A DNA stretch of 64,000 nt, from the NCBI GenBank assembly GCA_947259485.1, contig CAMYLU010000016.1, positions 62,001-126,000 on the forward strand. The letters run 5' to 3'. The position numbers were made by a program, and so were the translations under genes. The notes under the pieces are model-generated. The model searched no databases and was not told the origin of the DNA. It was given only the letters and a program-made list of their open reading frames with translations. How positions within the stretch are numbered: position 1 is the stretch's first letter; each line of letters starts with the position of its first letter. Shown one piece after another: positions 1 through 7,138 of the stretch. This DNA is from an uncultured Gammaproteobacteria bacterium (GTDB lineage Bacteria; Pseudomonadota; Gammaproteobacteria; GCA-001735895).

Positions 1-1
1 G

Positions 2-172
2 AATGCCCTCACCTGCGGCGTGCACGATTCGAAGCAGTGGCCAGAAGGGCCCCATTGCCGGGATTATTTCTGGCTAAGCAGCGAACTCCAGTCATTCGAA
101 TCGCTCTTTACGGTCGATACCGACACAAGCCTATCCGATCATCAGCCCATCGTGCTTGAGCTAGATATTTGA
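2..172 (+). CDS. Endonuclease/exonuclease/phosphatase family protein, C-terminal end only
   Basis: The window opens inside this gene; 56 codons and a TGA stop remain. The tail reads SDHQPIVLELDI. The Ser-Asp-His triplet followed by a hydrophobic strand is the usual last motif of the exonuclease III/DNase I-like (EEP) phosphoesterase fold, where the Asp-His pair is catalytic. The substrate (DNA, lipid or sugar phosphate) cannot be told from this piece. The stop overlaps the TTG start of the HAD gene, so the two are probably co-translated. Confidence 0.65.
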   Translation, partial: NALTCGVHDSKQWPEGPHCRDYFWLSSELQSFESLFTVDTDTSLSDHQPIVLELDI

Positions 173-951
173 ATCCCGTTCCCCTACCGGCAGAATTCCC
201 TTTTCGTCCAGCCATCGTTTTCACGGATGTTGACGAAACCCTGACCTGGGAAGGGCGACTGCCGCCTGAAGCATTCACTGCGTTGGTAAAACTTCAAGCC
301 GCGGGTATTAAGGTAATTCCCGTCACCGGGGCCAGTGCCGGGTGGTGTGACTGCATGATTCGAACCTGGCCGATCGACTCAATTATTGGCGAAAATGGCT
401 CTTTCTTTATAGACAGAAACGAGCAGGGACAGCTGTCCCATACCTATGCCCTGTCCGAGTCCGAACGCCAACTCAATTGGAAACGGCTACAGGTATTAAA
501 ACAGGATGTTCTCGCTCAATTTGCGCAGGCCAGAGAAACCGCGGACCAGTCTTTTCGAAAGACTGATATCGCCTTCGATATCGCTCAGGATTGGCAGGTT
601 GAGCGGAATGAAGCATCGATCATAGCCGAGTACTGTAATTCGGCTGGATTCACGGCAAAAATGAGCTCCATTCATATCAATGTCTGGTGCGGAAACTATA
701 GCAAGTCGGCTATGGCGCTAAAATGGCTAGATCATTACAAGGTCAATAGCAAAGAGGCGATCTTTATTGGAGATTCACCCAATGATGATTGCATGTTCGC
801 AAGCTTTCCAGTCACGGTCGGTGTCGCTAATATTGCGCCCTATATTGCCGAGATCAGAACACCACCTACCTATATGACTACACAACCTGGAGGTTACGGT
901 TTCAGCGAAATGTCGGATTCACTGCTGCGAACAGCAGCCGTTAGTCAGTAG
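169..951 (+). CDS. HAD-IIB family phosphatase
   Basis: Cytoplasmic phosphatase of the haloacid dehalogenase superfamily, 260 aa. Motif I is FTDVDETLT, with the nucleophile Asp20 and acid/base Asp22. Motif IV is GDSPNDD at 201-207, the Mg-binding acidic cluster. The phrase IIGENGSFF before a long insert is typical of HAD-IIB (Cof or sugar-phosphatase type) proteins with a C2 cap. Relatives include mannosyl-3-phosphoglycerate and sucrose-phosphate phosphatases, but the substrate is not determined here. The TTG start overlaps the upstream stop (TTGA), and no ATG or GTG lies upstream of motif I in frame, so TTG with translational coupling is the best choice. The partner EEP gene suggests a shared phosphoester pathway, which is inference. 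Confidence 0.75.
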   Translation: MNPVPLPAEFPFRPAIVFTDVDETLTWEGRLPPEAFTALVKLQAAGIKVIPVTGASAGWCDCMIRTWPIDSIIGENGSFFIDRNEQGQLSHTYALSESERQLNWKRLQVLKQDVLAQFAQARETADQSFRKTDIAFDIAQDWQVERNEASIIAEYCNSAGFTAKMSSIHINVWCGNYSKSAMALKWLDHYKVNSKEAIFIGDSPNDDCMFASFPVTVGVANIAPYIAEIRTPPTYMTTQPGGYGFSEMSDSLLRTAAVSQ

Positions 952-1305
952 GCCCGGAGTTAGGCTCCTCGTGCCGGCATTATTTTACGTATCTGTAATT
1001 CATCTTCGTGTTCACTCCCTCAACGTTGCTCTCAATTGAACGAGTGTCCGTTATTGGCCGAAGATTGCCTCCTAGCCTGGTCAACTGAGAGTCTCCCTTG
1101 GAGAAAACAGACCCACAAATTCAATGAAGCAGCGGCTATCTTCGAGCCTGGGTGGAGGCCATCTAGTTAAGGATTATTACAATACTCTGATAAAAAACCC
1201 GTGGAAGTTCAGGCTGCTTTCCGCAATTAGGTATACTGTTTCGAATTTACGGTACATAGACGAGCTGTTTCCAATTTCATTCCAAACTTATCTGGGATTT
1301 ATATT
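952..1305. other. Gene-poor gap upstream of psiE
   Basis: This 354-nt gap holds one copy of the two-part dispersed motif (1042-1106). It also holds a 61-codon open frame (1124-1309) whose product resembles nothing I recognise; I regard that frame as chance. TATACT at 1232-1237 could be a -10 box for psiE, but no convincing -35 is seen. No stable terminator hairpin was found. Confidence 0.4.
1042..1106 (+). repeat. Dispersed two-part intergenic motif, copy 1
   Basis: First half 1042-1061 fits GAGYGTCYGYTNNTGGCCGA. The second half begins exactly 45 nt later at 1087 (GAGAGTCTCCCTTGGAGAAA), the same spacing seen in copies 2, 3 and 5. It lies 90 nt after the HAD gene stop. Confidence 0.6.
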
Positions 1306-1770
1306 ATGACCAAACAACAGAAAACCACGATGATCGACGAAAAGCTCCGCCAGGTAACCGATCCCCTCGGTAATCTAATGGTCGACCTGTTTCACTACGT
1401 AGCACTGTTCGCAATCGGTGGCACTATCGTCTGGTCGGCAGTGGCCGCGTTTGCCGTCATGGCCGACAAGGGGGCCGCTACGATCCAGGATATCCTGTTG
1501 CTTTTCATTTACCTTGAGCTTGGCGCCATGGTGGGCATTTACTTCAAGACCAACCACATGCCGACCCGGTTCCTGATCTACGTAGGCATCACGGTATTGA
1601 CACGCATGTTGATTGGCGACATAGAGGCGCACCACGAGCCCGGTATCGGCATCTTTTATATCACCGGTTCGATCCTGCTGCTCGCGGTTGCCAATCTCGT
1701 CGTTCGATTCGGCTCAAACCGCTACCCGTCGACGATTCCGGGGTTAGGGCGCACAACCGAAGAAACCTGA
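1306..1770 (+). CDS. psiE: PsiE family membrane protein
   Basis: Predicted inner-membrane protein of 154 aa. About four hydrophobic segments are visible (residues near 28-50, 58-80, 85-103 and 110-132). Short charged phrases such as YFKTNHMPTRFLIY and the segment LLLFIYLELGAMV match the phosphate-starvation-inducible PsiE family. In Escherichia coli psiE is controlled by PhoB and cAMP-CRP; its biochemical role is unknown. No Pho box is evident here. The ATG at 1306 gives the family's usual length. It stands alone, flanked by copies of the dispersed motif. Confidence 0.8.
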   Translation: MTKQQKTTMIDEKLRQVTDPLGNLMVDLFHYVALFAIGGTIVWSAVAAFAVMADKGAATIQDILLLFIYLELGAMVGIYFKTNHMPTRFLIYVGITVLTRMLIGDIEAHHEPGIGIFYITGSILLLAVANLVVRFGSNRYPSTIPGLGRTTEET

Positions 1771-1832
1771 ATTGGGTCTACCAACTTTCTCGGATCAAAA
1801 AAGGGGCAGTACCGTTTGATTTCTGTTTTACC

Positions 1833-1897
1833 GAGAGTCCGCTTGTGGCCGATTCGAGAAGTCCAGTAAGCGGATCTCAACGTCTGCTTACGAGAAA
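1833..1897 (+). repeat. Dispersed two-part intergenic motif, copy 2
   Basis: First half 1833-1852 (GAGAGTCCGCTTGTGGCCGA). Second half starts at 1878 (CAACGTCTGCTTACGAGAAA), 45 nt later. Between them GTAAGCGGA at about 1866-1874 is an approximate reverse complement of the second half's TCTGCTTAC, so a small hairpin is possible. It sits 62 nt after the psiE stop. Confidence 0.65.
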
Positions 1898-2016
1898 GCT
1901 GGCTTTCAAACTCGATTAGCCAGCAGCAATAAGCAAACCGAAACCGACTCTGAACTATCGCCCGAGAAAATGTAATTTCGTCAAAGTGGTAAAATGCGTC
2001 AATTGCAGCAATTTCA

Positions 2017-2841
2017 ATGACCTTAATGCGAGAGATGGATCGATTTCAAATCACCGGTAACGCTGCCGAACGGTACGAAAACCACCTCGTACCGACTCTA
2101 TTCAACCCGTGGGCTAAAGACATCATAAGACGTGCTGCGTTACAGCCTGGTGAGCGAGTGCTAGATATCGCATGTGGTACAGGTGTCGTAGCAAGACATG
2201 CTGCCAAACTAATATGTGATAACGGGGGTGTTACAGGTATAGATCTCAATGACGGGATGCTTGAGATGGCTCGTACGCAGGCCGAGAAAATAGGCGCGAA
2301 AATCGAATGGCGGCAGGGCGATGCAGAGGAATTGCCCTTTGCCGATGCTAGTTATGACGTAGCTCTGTGCCAGCAAGGGCTTCAATTCTTTCCCGACAAA
2401 TTTGCGGCATTGCACGAGATGCACCGAGTACTGAAGCCAGGTAGCCGGCTTGTCGTGAGCGTGGTTCGTTCACTAGAACACAATCCGCTTATGGCCACGC
2501 AGATCGAACCGTTATCACAGTATTTAGGTGATGAAGCAGCAAGTGTACAACGAGCTGTTTGTGGTTTGGGCGATGCCGATGAGCTGCGACGCCTACATGC
2601 CGATGCGGGGTTTCAGGATATTGACATACAGGTCGTCAGCCTGACCATTCGCCATGACGACGTTACAAAATTCATTCCTGGTTTGTTGGCGTCGTTACCT
2701 TTTGCCGAAGCAATTGCTGCGCTCGACGGGCTAGAACAAAATTCCCTTTTTACCGACATCATAGAGGGCTTTAGGCCCTATACCGATGGTCAAAGGTTAG
2801 CGATCCCGCATGTTGCTCACGTCGTCAGTGCGCACACCTGA
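2017..2841 (+). CDS. Class I SAM-dependent methyltransferase
   Basis: Cytoplasmic methyltransferase of 274 aa with a Rossmann-type SAM-binding fold. Motif I is VLDIACGTGVVAR at 48-60. It is followed by an acidic strand end (TGIDLNDGMLEMAR), then QGDAEELPFADASYDVALC and HRVLKPGSRLVVSV, the order seen in UbiE/Methyltransf_11 proteins. The acceptor substrate is unknown; there is no UbiE-specific neighbourhood (no ubiB or ubiJ). The ATG at 2017 is used; a second ATG seven codons in frame (MDRF) would also work. The gene is a singleton between dispersed-motif copies, which suggests accessory status. Confidence 0.8.
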   Translation: MTLMREMDRFQITGNAAERYENHLVPTLFNPWAKDIIRRAALQPGERVLDIACGTGVVARHAAKLICDNGGVTGIDLNDGMLEMARTQAEKIGAKIEWRQGDAEELPFADASYDVALCQQGLQFFPDKFAALHEMHRVLKPGSRLVVSVVRSLEHNPLMATQIEPLSQYLGDEAASVQRAVCGLGDADELRRLHADAGFQDIDIQVVSLTIRHDDVTKFIPGLLASLPFAEAIAALDGLEQNSLFTDIIEGFRPYTDGQRLAIPHVAHVVSAHT

Positions 2842-2869
2842 ACCGATGAGAGCTGCGAGTGCCGATCAT

Positions 2870-2934
2870 AAGCGTCTGTTGTTGGCCGAAGATCGCCGTT
2901 AAACAAAGCCTACTCAACGACCGCTTTCAGGAAA
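2870..2934 (+). repeat. Dispersed two-part intergenic motif, copy 3
   Basis: First half 2870-2889 (AAGCGTCTGTTGTTGGCCGA). Second half begins at 2915 (CAACGACCGCTTTCAGGAAA), again with a 45-nt offset. It lies 28 nt after the methyltransferase stop and 18 nt beyond the stop of the convergent NTF2-like gene. Confidence 0.6.
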
Positions 2935-2952
2935 TTTCTAATAAGATGGTTA

Positions 2953-3360
2953 TTAAACTCCGTTTATTTGTCTTGCATAATCTGCGGCATCAAAATGGCC
3001 CAGCGAGGCCGATACTAGTCCATCATCACTGTACCGCCAGTACTCCCATCCCGGTATTCGTACAAAGTTCCCGGTCCCGTCAGCACCCGTGTTGTGACCC
3101 TCCAGTGTCCAGTGATATACCGCATGTGTCCCTGATGAATGAAAATAATCCATGTATAAAACCATATCTGGAAAGGCTGCGATAAATCCACGCGCCATTT
3201 CTGCAACTCCGGCTCGACCAACCCAGGGCTCACCGTCATTGATAATAATTCCTTCGGAATCACTCGAATAAAGGGAGGCAACTGCTTCGGCATCATGCTC
3301 ACACCACGCCTTGGTATAGGCAACCGCGTGTTCAACTGCCTGCTGATGAGAAATGGACAT
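2953..3360 (-). CDS. SnoaL/NTF2-like protein
   Basis: A 135-aa cytoplasmic protein with the cone-shaped NTF2-like fold signature. It starts with a helix (HQQAVEHAVAYTKAWCEHDAEAVASLY), has a central GRAGVAEMARGFIAAFPDM, then alternating strands (HAVYHWTLEGHNTGADGTG) and a late WEYWRYSDDGLV. Similar proteins are polyketide cyclases, ester cyclases or ligand-binding domains, so no reaction can be assigned. AGGAG lies about 10 nt upstream of the ATG. An overlapping plus-strand frame was judged a shadow. Confidence 0.75.
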   Translation of the reverse strand: MSISHQQAVEHAVAYTKAWCEHDAEAVASLYSSDSEGIIINDGEPWVGRAGVAEMARGFIAAFPDMVLYMDYFHSSGTHAVYHWTLEGHNTGADGTGNFVRIPGWEYWRYSDDGLVSASLGHFDAADYARQINGV

Positions 3361-3430
3361 TCTTTGAAACTCCTGTCACATATCAGTGTTAATAAAAGAT
3401 TAGAGAATTGATAATATATTAACTGTTACC

Positions 3431-3450
3431 GGGCGTCTGCTTATGGCCGT
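3431..3450 (+). repeat. Dispersed motif, copy 4 (first half only)
   Basis: GGGCGTCTGCTTATGGCCGT matches the first half of the dispersed motif. At the expected +45 position (3476) only GAGTC and scattered bases remain, so the second half is degenerate or absent. Confidence 0.5.
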
Positions 3451-3652
3451 TAGCGAAAGCTCAATTCTTTAATCTGAGTCAATTAATCGTACATCACTAC
3501 TCGAGATGATTTGAGGGACTCAAAAAAATTAAAGTTCCAGCTTCATAAATACGGGTTCTTGCTACCGATTCTTTTCCACTGTTTCTGTGAATCGAGCAAG
3601 CTTATGCTGGGAATTGAGTATACTGTCCCCTGGATTGCACTGAGAGTAAAAA

Positions 3653-4435
3653 ATGAACGAAAGCGATTACGCCCCGCCAAAAGTCTGGGCCTGGGACGAG
3701 GAATCCGGTGGCAAGTGGGCCGGTGTCAACCGCCCGATCGCAGGCCCCACCCATGAAAAATTGCTGCCGGTGGGCGACGCACCCTTGCAGCTGTACTCCC
3801 TGGGCACGCCAAACGGCGTCAAGATCGCGGTGATGCTGGAAGAACTGCTGGCGATGGGCAAGACCGAGGCCGCCTATGACCTGCATATCATCAAGATCGA
3901 CAAGGGCGAGCAATTCGGTTCCGATTTCGTCAAGCTCAACCCGAACTCGAAAATCCCGGTATTGCTCGATCGGTCCAAATCACCCGCGCAATCCGTGTTC
4001 GAATCCTGCGCGATTCTGTTCTACCTGGCTGAGAAGTACGATGCCCTGCTGCCCGGGGACGTCGCAAACCGCACGGAATGCCTTTCCTGGCTGTTCTGGC
4101 AGGAGAGCAGTGCATCTTTCCTCGGCGGCGGCTTCGGCCATTTCTATCGCTACGCACCTTACCCGATGAAATATCCGATCAACCGCTACGCCATGGAAAC
4201 CAAGCGACAACTGGACGTGCTGGACCGTCACCTGGCAGAACGTGAACACATGTGTGCCAGCGGCTATTCGATTGCCGACATCGCGATCTGGTCCTGGTAC
4301 GGTCGCCTGGCCATGGGCGAGGTCTACGACGCCGAAGAGTTTCTGGACACGGCCTCTTACACGCATGTGCTGCGCTGGGCAAAGGCAATCCAGCAAAGGG
4401 AGGGGGTACAGAAGGGGTTGGCGGCTACTGTTTGA
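3653..4435 (+). CDS. yghU: YghU-like glutathione S-transferase family disulfide-bond oxidoreductase
   Basis: The product (260 aa) follows E. coli YghU along its length: N-terminal PKVWAWDEESGG, then GPTHEKLLPVG, LYSLGTPNGVKIAVMLEELL, LNPNSKIPVLLD and the C-terminal helix core GGGFGHFYRYAPYP. The family binds two glutathione molecules and reduces disulfides such as 2-hydroxyethyl disulfide. The N-terminal thioredoxin-like domain covers about 45-130 and the helical domain 140-250. The protein stops shortly after WAKAIQQREGVQKG, roughly 28 residues before the usual YghU end. What follows is the tail of an unrelated gene, so a deletion may have trimmed the C-terminus; activity is still plausible because the missing tail lies outside the core. 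Confidence 0.85.
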   Translation: MNESDYAPPKVWAWDEESGGKWAGVNRPIAGPTHEKLLPVGDAPLQLYSLGTPNGVKIAVMLEELLAMGKTEAAYDLHIIKIDKGEQFGSDFVKLNPNSKIPVLLDRSKSPAQSVFESCAILFYLAEKYDALLPGDVANRTECLSWLFWQESSASFLGGGFGHFYRYAPYPMKYPINRYAMETKRQLDVLDRHLAEREHMCASGYSIADIAIWSWYGRLAMGEVYDAEEFLDTASYTHVLRWAKAIQQREGVQKGLAATV

Positions 4436-4451
4436 TTCATGGAGGTTTTGC

Positions 4452-4574
4452 ATGGACATGCTGCAGGGCATCGACGTCAACCACGTTGCGCTGAACCTAC
4501 GCTTTAAGTGGGCGGATATCGAGACAACGTTGCAACGCCTGGCCGACGAGATACTGCCAGATTTTACCGAGTGA
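4452..4574 (+). pseudogene. C-terminal remnant of an LLM-class flavin oxidoreductase
   Basis: An open frame of 40 codons. Its product reads like the last helix-strand-helix of bacterial-luciferase-like monooxygenases: VNHVALNLRF, then ADIETTLQRLADEILPDF. The rest of the roughly 300-aa enzyme is missing; the truncated yghU gene lies directly upstream. GGAGG stands six nt before the in-frame ATG, so the fragment may still be translated. The family assignment rests on my recall of the tail motif, not on a search. Confidence 0.5.
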
Positions 4575-4587
4575 GAAAGACAAGAAG

Positions 4588-4644
4588 ATGCAAAAAATTA
4601 TTCTGATTACCGCCGCTACGAACGACTTTTTTTACCGTGGTTAA
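4588..4644 (+). pseudogene. N-terminal remnant of a short-chain dehydrogenase
   Basis: Eighteen codons beginning MQKIILITAATND. This resembles the first strand and start of the TGxxxGxG turn of an SDR enzyme; the first glycine is replaced by alanine. The frame then runs into unrelated sequence and stops. The remnant overlaps the 3' end of a complete SDR gene on the opposite strand. Together with the LLM tail just upstream it suggests that an LLM-SDR gene pair was deleted here. Confidence 0.4.
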
Positions 4645-5335
4645 TCGATTTTACGCGCGGTGAAAGATTGACTTCATCGATGACGATATCGTGACTGGAT
4701 TGCATTATCTGCCACACAACTTCGGCAACATCTGTTACTTCGATCGCGTTCACCGAATCGGGTCCTGGTGCGAATGACAGGTCGTCAAAAAAGGGACTGC
4801 GTACCATGCCCGGGTTCACCAGGCTGACCTGGATGCCATCGCTACCACAGTCTTCGCGCAGGGACTGGCAAAAGCCGCGCAGTCCGTACTTGGCGGCACT
4901 GTAGAGCGCACCTTTCTTACCCGCCCGCAGCGCCGATTCGGAACCAATGAAAATAACACGACCCTCGCCCTGGCGCCGAAATGCTGGCACCAGGCTGCGG
5001 CATATCACCATTGCACTGGTCAGGTTTACGCGAATCGAAGCTTCGATTTGCGCGATCGAAAATTGCTCGATAGAGCCGAAATGACCCTGACCGGCGGCAT
5101 GGACTAAACAATCAATCTTGCGCGATTCCAGTAATTCCCTGATCCTCGAGTCGAGATTTTCGAGGTCGCCGAGATCAAGCGCCAGGGCAGTAAAATTTTC
5201 ATCTTCGAGCTCTGTCACCTGGCCACGCCGACTTAGACCAATGACCTGGTAGCCCTGGCCCAGCAACAGGCGTGAAGTCGCAAGCCCGATACCCGAACTG
5301 GCACCGGTGACCAATACGGTGCCGGGTTCAGCCAT
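4616..5335 (-). CDS. Short-chain dehydrogenase/reductase
   Basis: NAD(P)-dependent oxidoreductase of 239 aa. It has the cofactor turn TGASSGIG (10-17), an Asn at 104 in RVNLTSA, Ser132 and the catalytic pair Tyr145/Lys149 in YSAAK. VNPGMVRSPFF follows, as in classical SDRs. The Arg-Arg at 36-37 after the second strand hints at NADP preference. Substrate unknown. The start overlaps the end of the SPL-like radical SAM gene by 8 nt, making it the last gene of the tight minus-strand operon. The enzyme might reduce or oxidise a product made by its neighbours (inference). Confidence 0.85.
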   Translation of the reverse strand: MAEPGTVLVTGASSGIGLATSRLLLGQGYQVIGLSRRGQVTELEDENFTALALDLGDLENLDSRIRELLESRKIDCLVHAAGQGHFGSIEQFSIAQIEASIRVNLTSAMVICRSLVPAFRRQGEGRVIFIGSESALRAGKKGALYSAAKYGLRGFCQSLREDCGSDGIQVSLVNPGMVRSPFFDDLSFAPGPDSVNAIEVTDVAEVVWQIMQSSHDIVIDEVNLSPRVKSINHGKKSRS

Positions 5336-6326
5336 GCCACTCGCAGGGGTGATAGCTTTGATGAGGGATATGCTTCATTAACTGGGCTTCGCAGTATTCG
5401 ATCATTTCCCGCTCGCGCTCTAACGGGTAGCTGATAATACCATTGTCGAGATCCATTTTTTGCGCAAACAGGGGTTCTTCAGGGTAAATCCGCACAAGCT
5501 TGCGAAAGTGGTCGCGGGTCAAACGGAAGCTGCCCAGGCTCACCGAGTGCAGTTTTTGTGGATCGACCGTGGTAAAGATCTCGTCAAGCAGTTTGATGAA
5601 TGCTGCCTGGTAATCCCGGTGATAGACAACCGGATCGAATCGTAACCCGACCGTCCAGCCTGCCTCGATCAGGCGTCGCATGGCGTCGACACGTTTTGCT
5701 ATCGAAGGCACTCCGTGTTCGAGTTTTGCGTGGCTGACGGGGTCGGTAAAACTGAACGCAGTCACAACGCGCTCGCAGGGTTGCAGCTTCAGCATCGATC
5801 GTACCTGGGTGCTCTTGGTGCGCAGTTCCATCCAGGCGTTATCGATTGACGCAACCAGTGGGATGAAATGATCGGTAAATTCTGTCATCGGCTCATTCGC
5901 CAGGCTGTCGCAGTCGTATCCCGAGTAAAACCAGACCGCTTCACCCTGATGCTTTGCAGCGACCTGTTCCATCCTTACGCCAAAGTCTTCGTAGTTGATA
6001 AACAGAATCTGGTGTGCCGATTGGTACATGCCCTGCAGGAAACAGTAGCGGCAATCGTAGATACAATTCAGCATGTGCGAAAAATAATAATTGTGGCTGC
6101 CACCAAGGCCGTAGCCTTCCGGTGCTGCGAGCACGTGGCCATCGTTCTTGCGGGCAATAATGATGGCAGGATTTTTCTTTTGTAGGCGGAAGTTTTGCGC
6201 GCGCGGATTAAATACTTCCCCGTAGTGTTCGATTTCAATCACCGGTAAATTATGCAGCCGTTCGAGCAGTTTGCGGGCCCTGGGATGATCGCGAATTTCG
6301 GATTCGATATAGACGCTGCTGACCAT
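5328..6326 (-). CDS. SPL-family radical SAM protein
   Basis: A 332-aa radical SAM enzyme resembling spore photoproduct lyase. The 4Fe-4S site is the CxxxCxxC motif CIYDCRYC (Cys88, Cys92, Cys95) in the loop after SHMLN. A further Cys139 in YSGYDCDSLANEP lies near where Bacillus SPL carries its hydrogen-donating Cys141. True SPL splits the 5-thyminyl-dihydrothymine photoproduct in spores. Homologues in non-spore-forming gammaproteobacteria exist, but their substrate is, to my knowledge, not established. It is 2 nt downstream of the nucleosidase gene and overlaps the SDR gene, so the three are surely co-transcribed. Confidence 0.85.
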   Translation of the reverse strand: MVSSVYIESEIRDHPRARKLLERLHNLPVIEIEHYGEVFNPRAQNFRLQKKNPAIIIARKNDGHVLAAPEGYGLGGSHNYYFSHMLNCIYDCRYCFLQGMYQSAHQILFINYEDFGVRMEQVAAKHQGEAVWFYSGYDCDSLANEPMTEFTDHFIPLVASIDNAWMELRTKSTQVRSMLKLQPCERVVTAFSFTDPVSHAKLEHGVPSIAKRVDAMRRLIEAGWTVGLRFDPVVYHRDYQAAFIKLLDEIFTTVDPQKLHSVSLGSFRLTRDHFRKLVRIYPEEPLFAQKMDLDNGIISYPLEREREMIEYCEAQLMKHIPHQSYHPCEWHG

Positions 6327-6328
6327 GG

Positions 6329-7138
6329 TTACAGGCCTTCACTGTCCTGGTAACTAAGTAGTTCCAGGGTGCTGATGATTGTCGCAGCAGAGGAGCAACC
6401 CCTGAGTTTTTGTAGAACTGTTTCGGCATTGGTGTCCCGGTTCATGAGGTAGCGCCACAGGACGCGAAGTTTATTCTTCTGGGTTTGGCTGAAATGGGCG
6501 AGCGCAATCAGCTGCTGCCAGGATTCGGGATTAACCGCAAGCCCGGCAACCTCATGGTTGAGCGCAATCAGGGCGCTTGCCTGCTGGTCGATTGCCTCAA
6601 TATTGTGATGGATTAAATCACTGACCTGCTGGCGGTTTTTACCGGTTTTGTGCTCGCGATTATCACTGACAATTTTTATACCTTGCGTTAACTCGGCGCT
6701 GCTGAAGCGCAGCGCGCTGTAGATAAAACCACTGGCCTCCATATCGAACAGGGTGTCTTCGCAGTAGTCTTCGCTGGGTTTACTTAAGGTAAGGCAGGCA
6801 CTACCGGGCAACAACCAGCCAGCACAGGGGACCGGATAGAAGCGTTGACCGCCGTCGGCATCCACAACCTGGTTAAGCGAAAAAGCCGTCCCGATTGCAT
6901 GCTGGCCGCTGCCGGCGACACCCAGGTTTATCCAGGCGATCGAGGCTTCATGATCATGTCGAGCTGCAATCCAGGCGCAGGCCGCGGCACTAGCAATCTT
7001 GCCGACACCGCTGATGATGCAAAGCATGTCATCACCCCGATAAAGATCGAATGCGCTGTCATCATGCGATTTTTTCAAGCGGTAATAATCGATTACGGGC
7101 TTGGCCTCACAGTGCAACGCGGATACCCAGATTAACAT
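6329..7138 (-). CDS. Nucleoside phosphorylase/nucleosidase family protein (MTA/SAH nucleosidase-like)
   Basis: Member of the PNP/UDP phosphorylase superfamily, 269 aa. Visible landmarks are Glu11 in ALHCEAKP, the glycine-rich SGVGKIASAAA, NLGVAGS, the base/ribose-binding FDMEASGF (131-138) and VSDNREH carrying the probable catalytic Asp. This order is that of MTA/SAH nucleosidases and of hopanoid-associated phosphorylase. The C-terminal 90 residues are extra and predicted helical. Such an enzyme could remove 5'-deoxyadenosine or MTA made by the radical SAM protein encoded next to it; that link is inference. It overlaps the glycosyltransferase gene by 7 nt. Confidence 0.75.
   Translation of the reverse strand: MLIWVSALHCEAKPVIDYYRLKKSHDDSAFDLYRGDDMLCIISGVGKIASAAACAWIAARHDHEASIAWINLGVAGSGQHAIGTAFSLNQVVDADGGQRFYPVPCAGWLLPGSACLTLSKPSEDYCEDTLFDMEASGFIYSALRFSSAELTQGIKIVSDNREHKTGKNRQQVSDLIHHNIEAIDQQASALIALNHEVAGLAVNPESWQQLIALAHFSQTQKNKLRVLWRYLMNRDTNAETVLQKLRGCSSAATIISTLELLSYQDSEGL

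Noticed and set aside
1124-1309. A 61-codon plus-strand open frame upstream of psiE
   Set aside because: No recognisable motif, no clear ribosome site, and it overlaps both a repeat-bearing gap and the psiE start. Treated as chance.
2859-3185. A 108-codon plus-strand frame across the NTF2-like gene
   Set aside because: It is antisense to a well-formed SnoaL-like protein, has an unnatural Cys/Pro/His-rich composition and runs through a repeat.
1042-3450. Integron-type attC sites
   Set aside because: The repeated motif lacks the RYYYAAC/GTTRRRY core pairs, and no integron integrase is seen in the window, so a classic cassette array is not supported.
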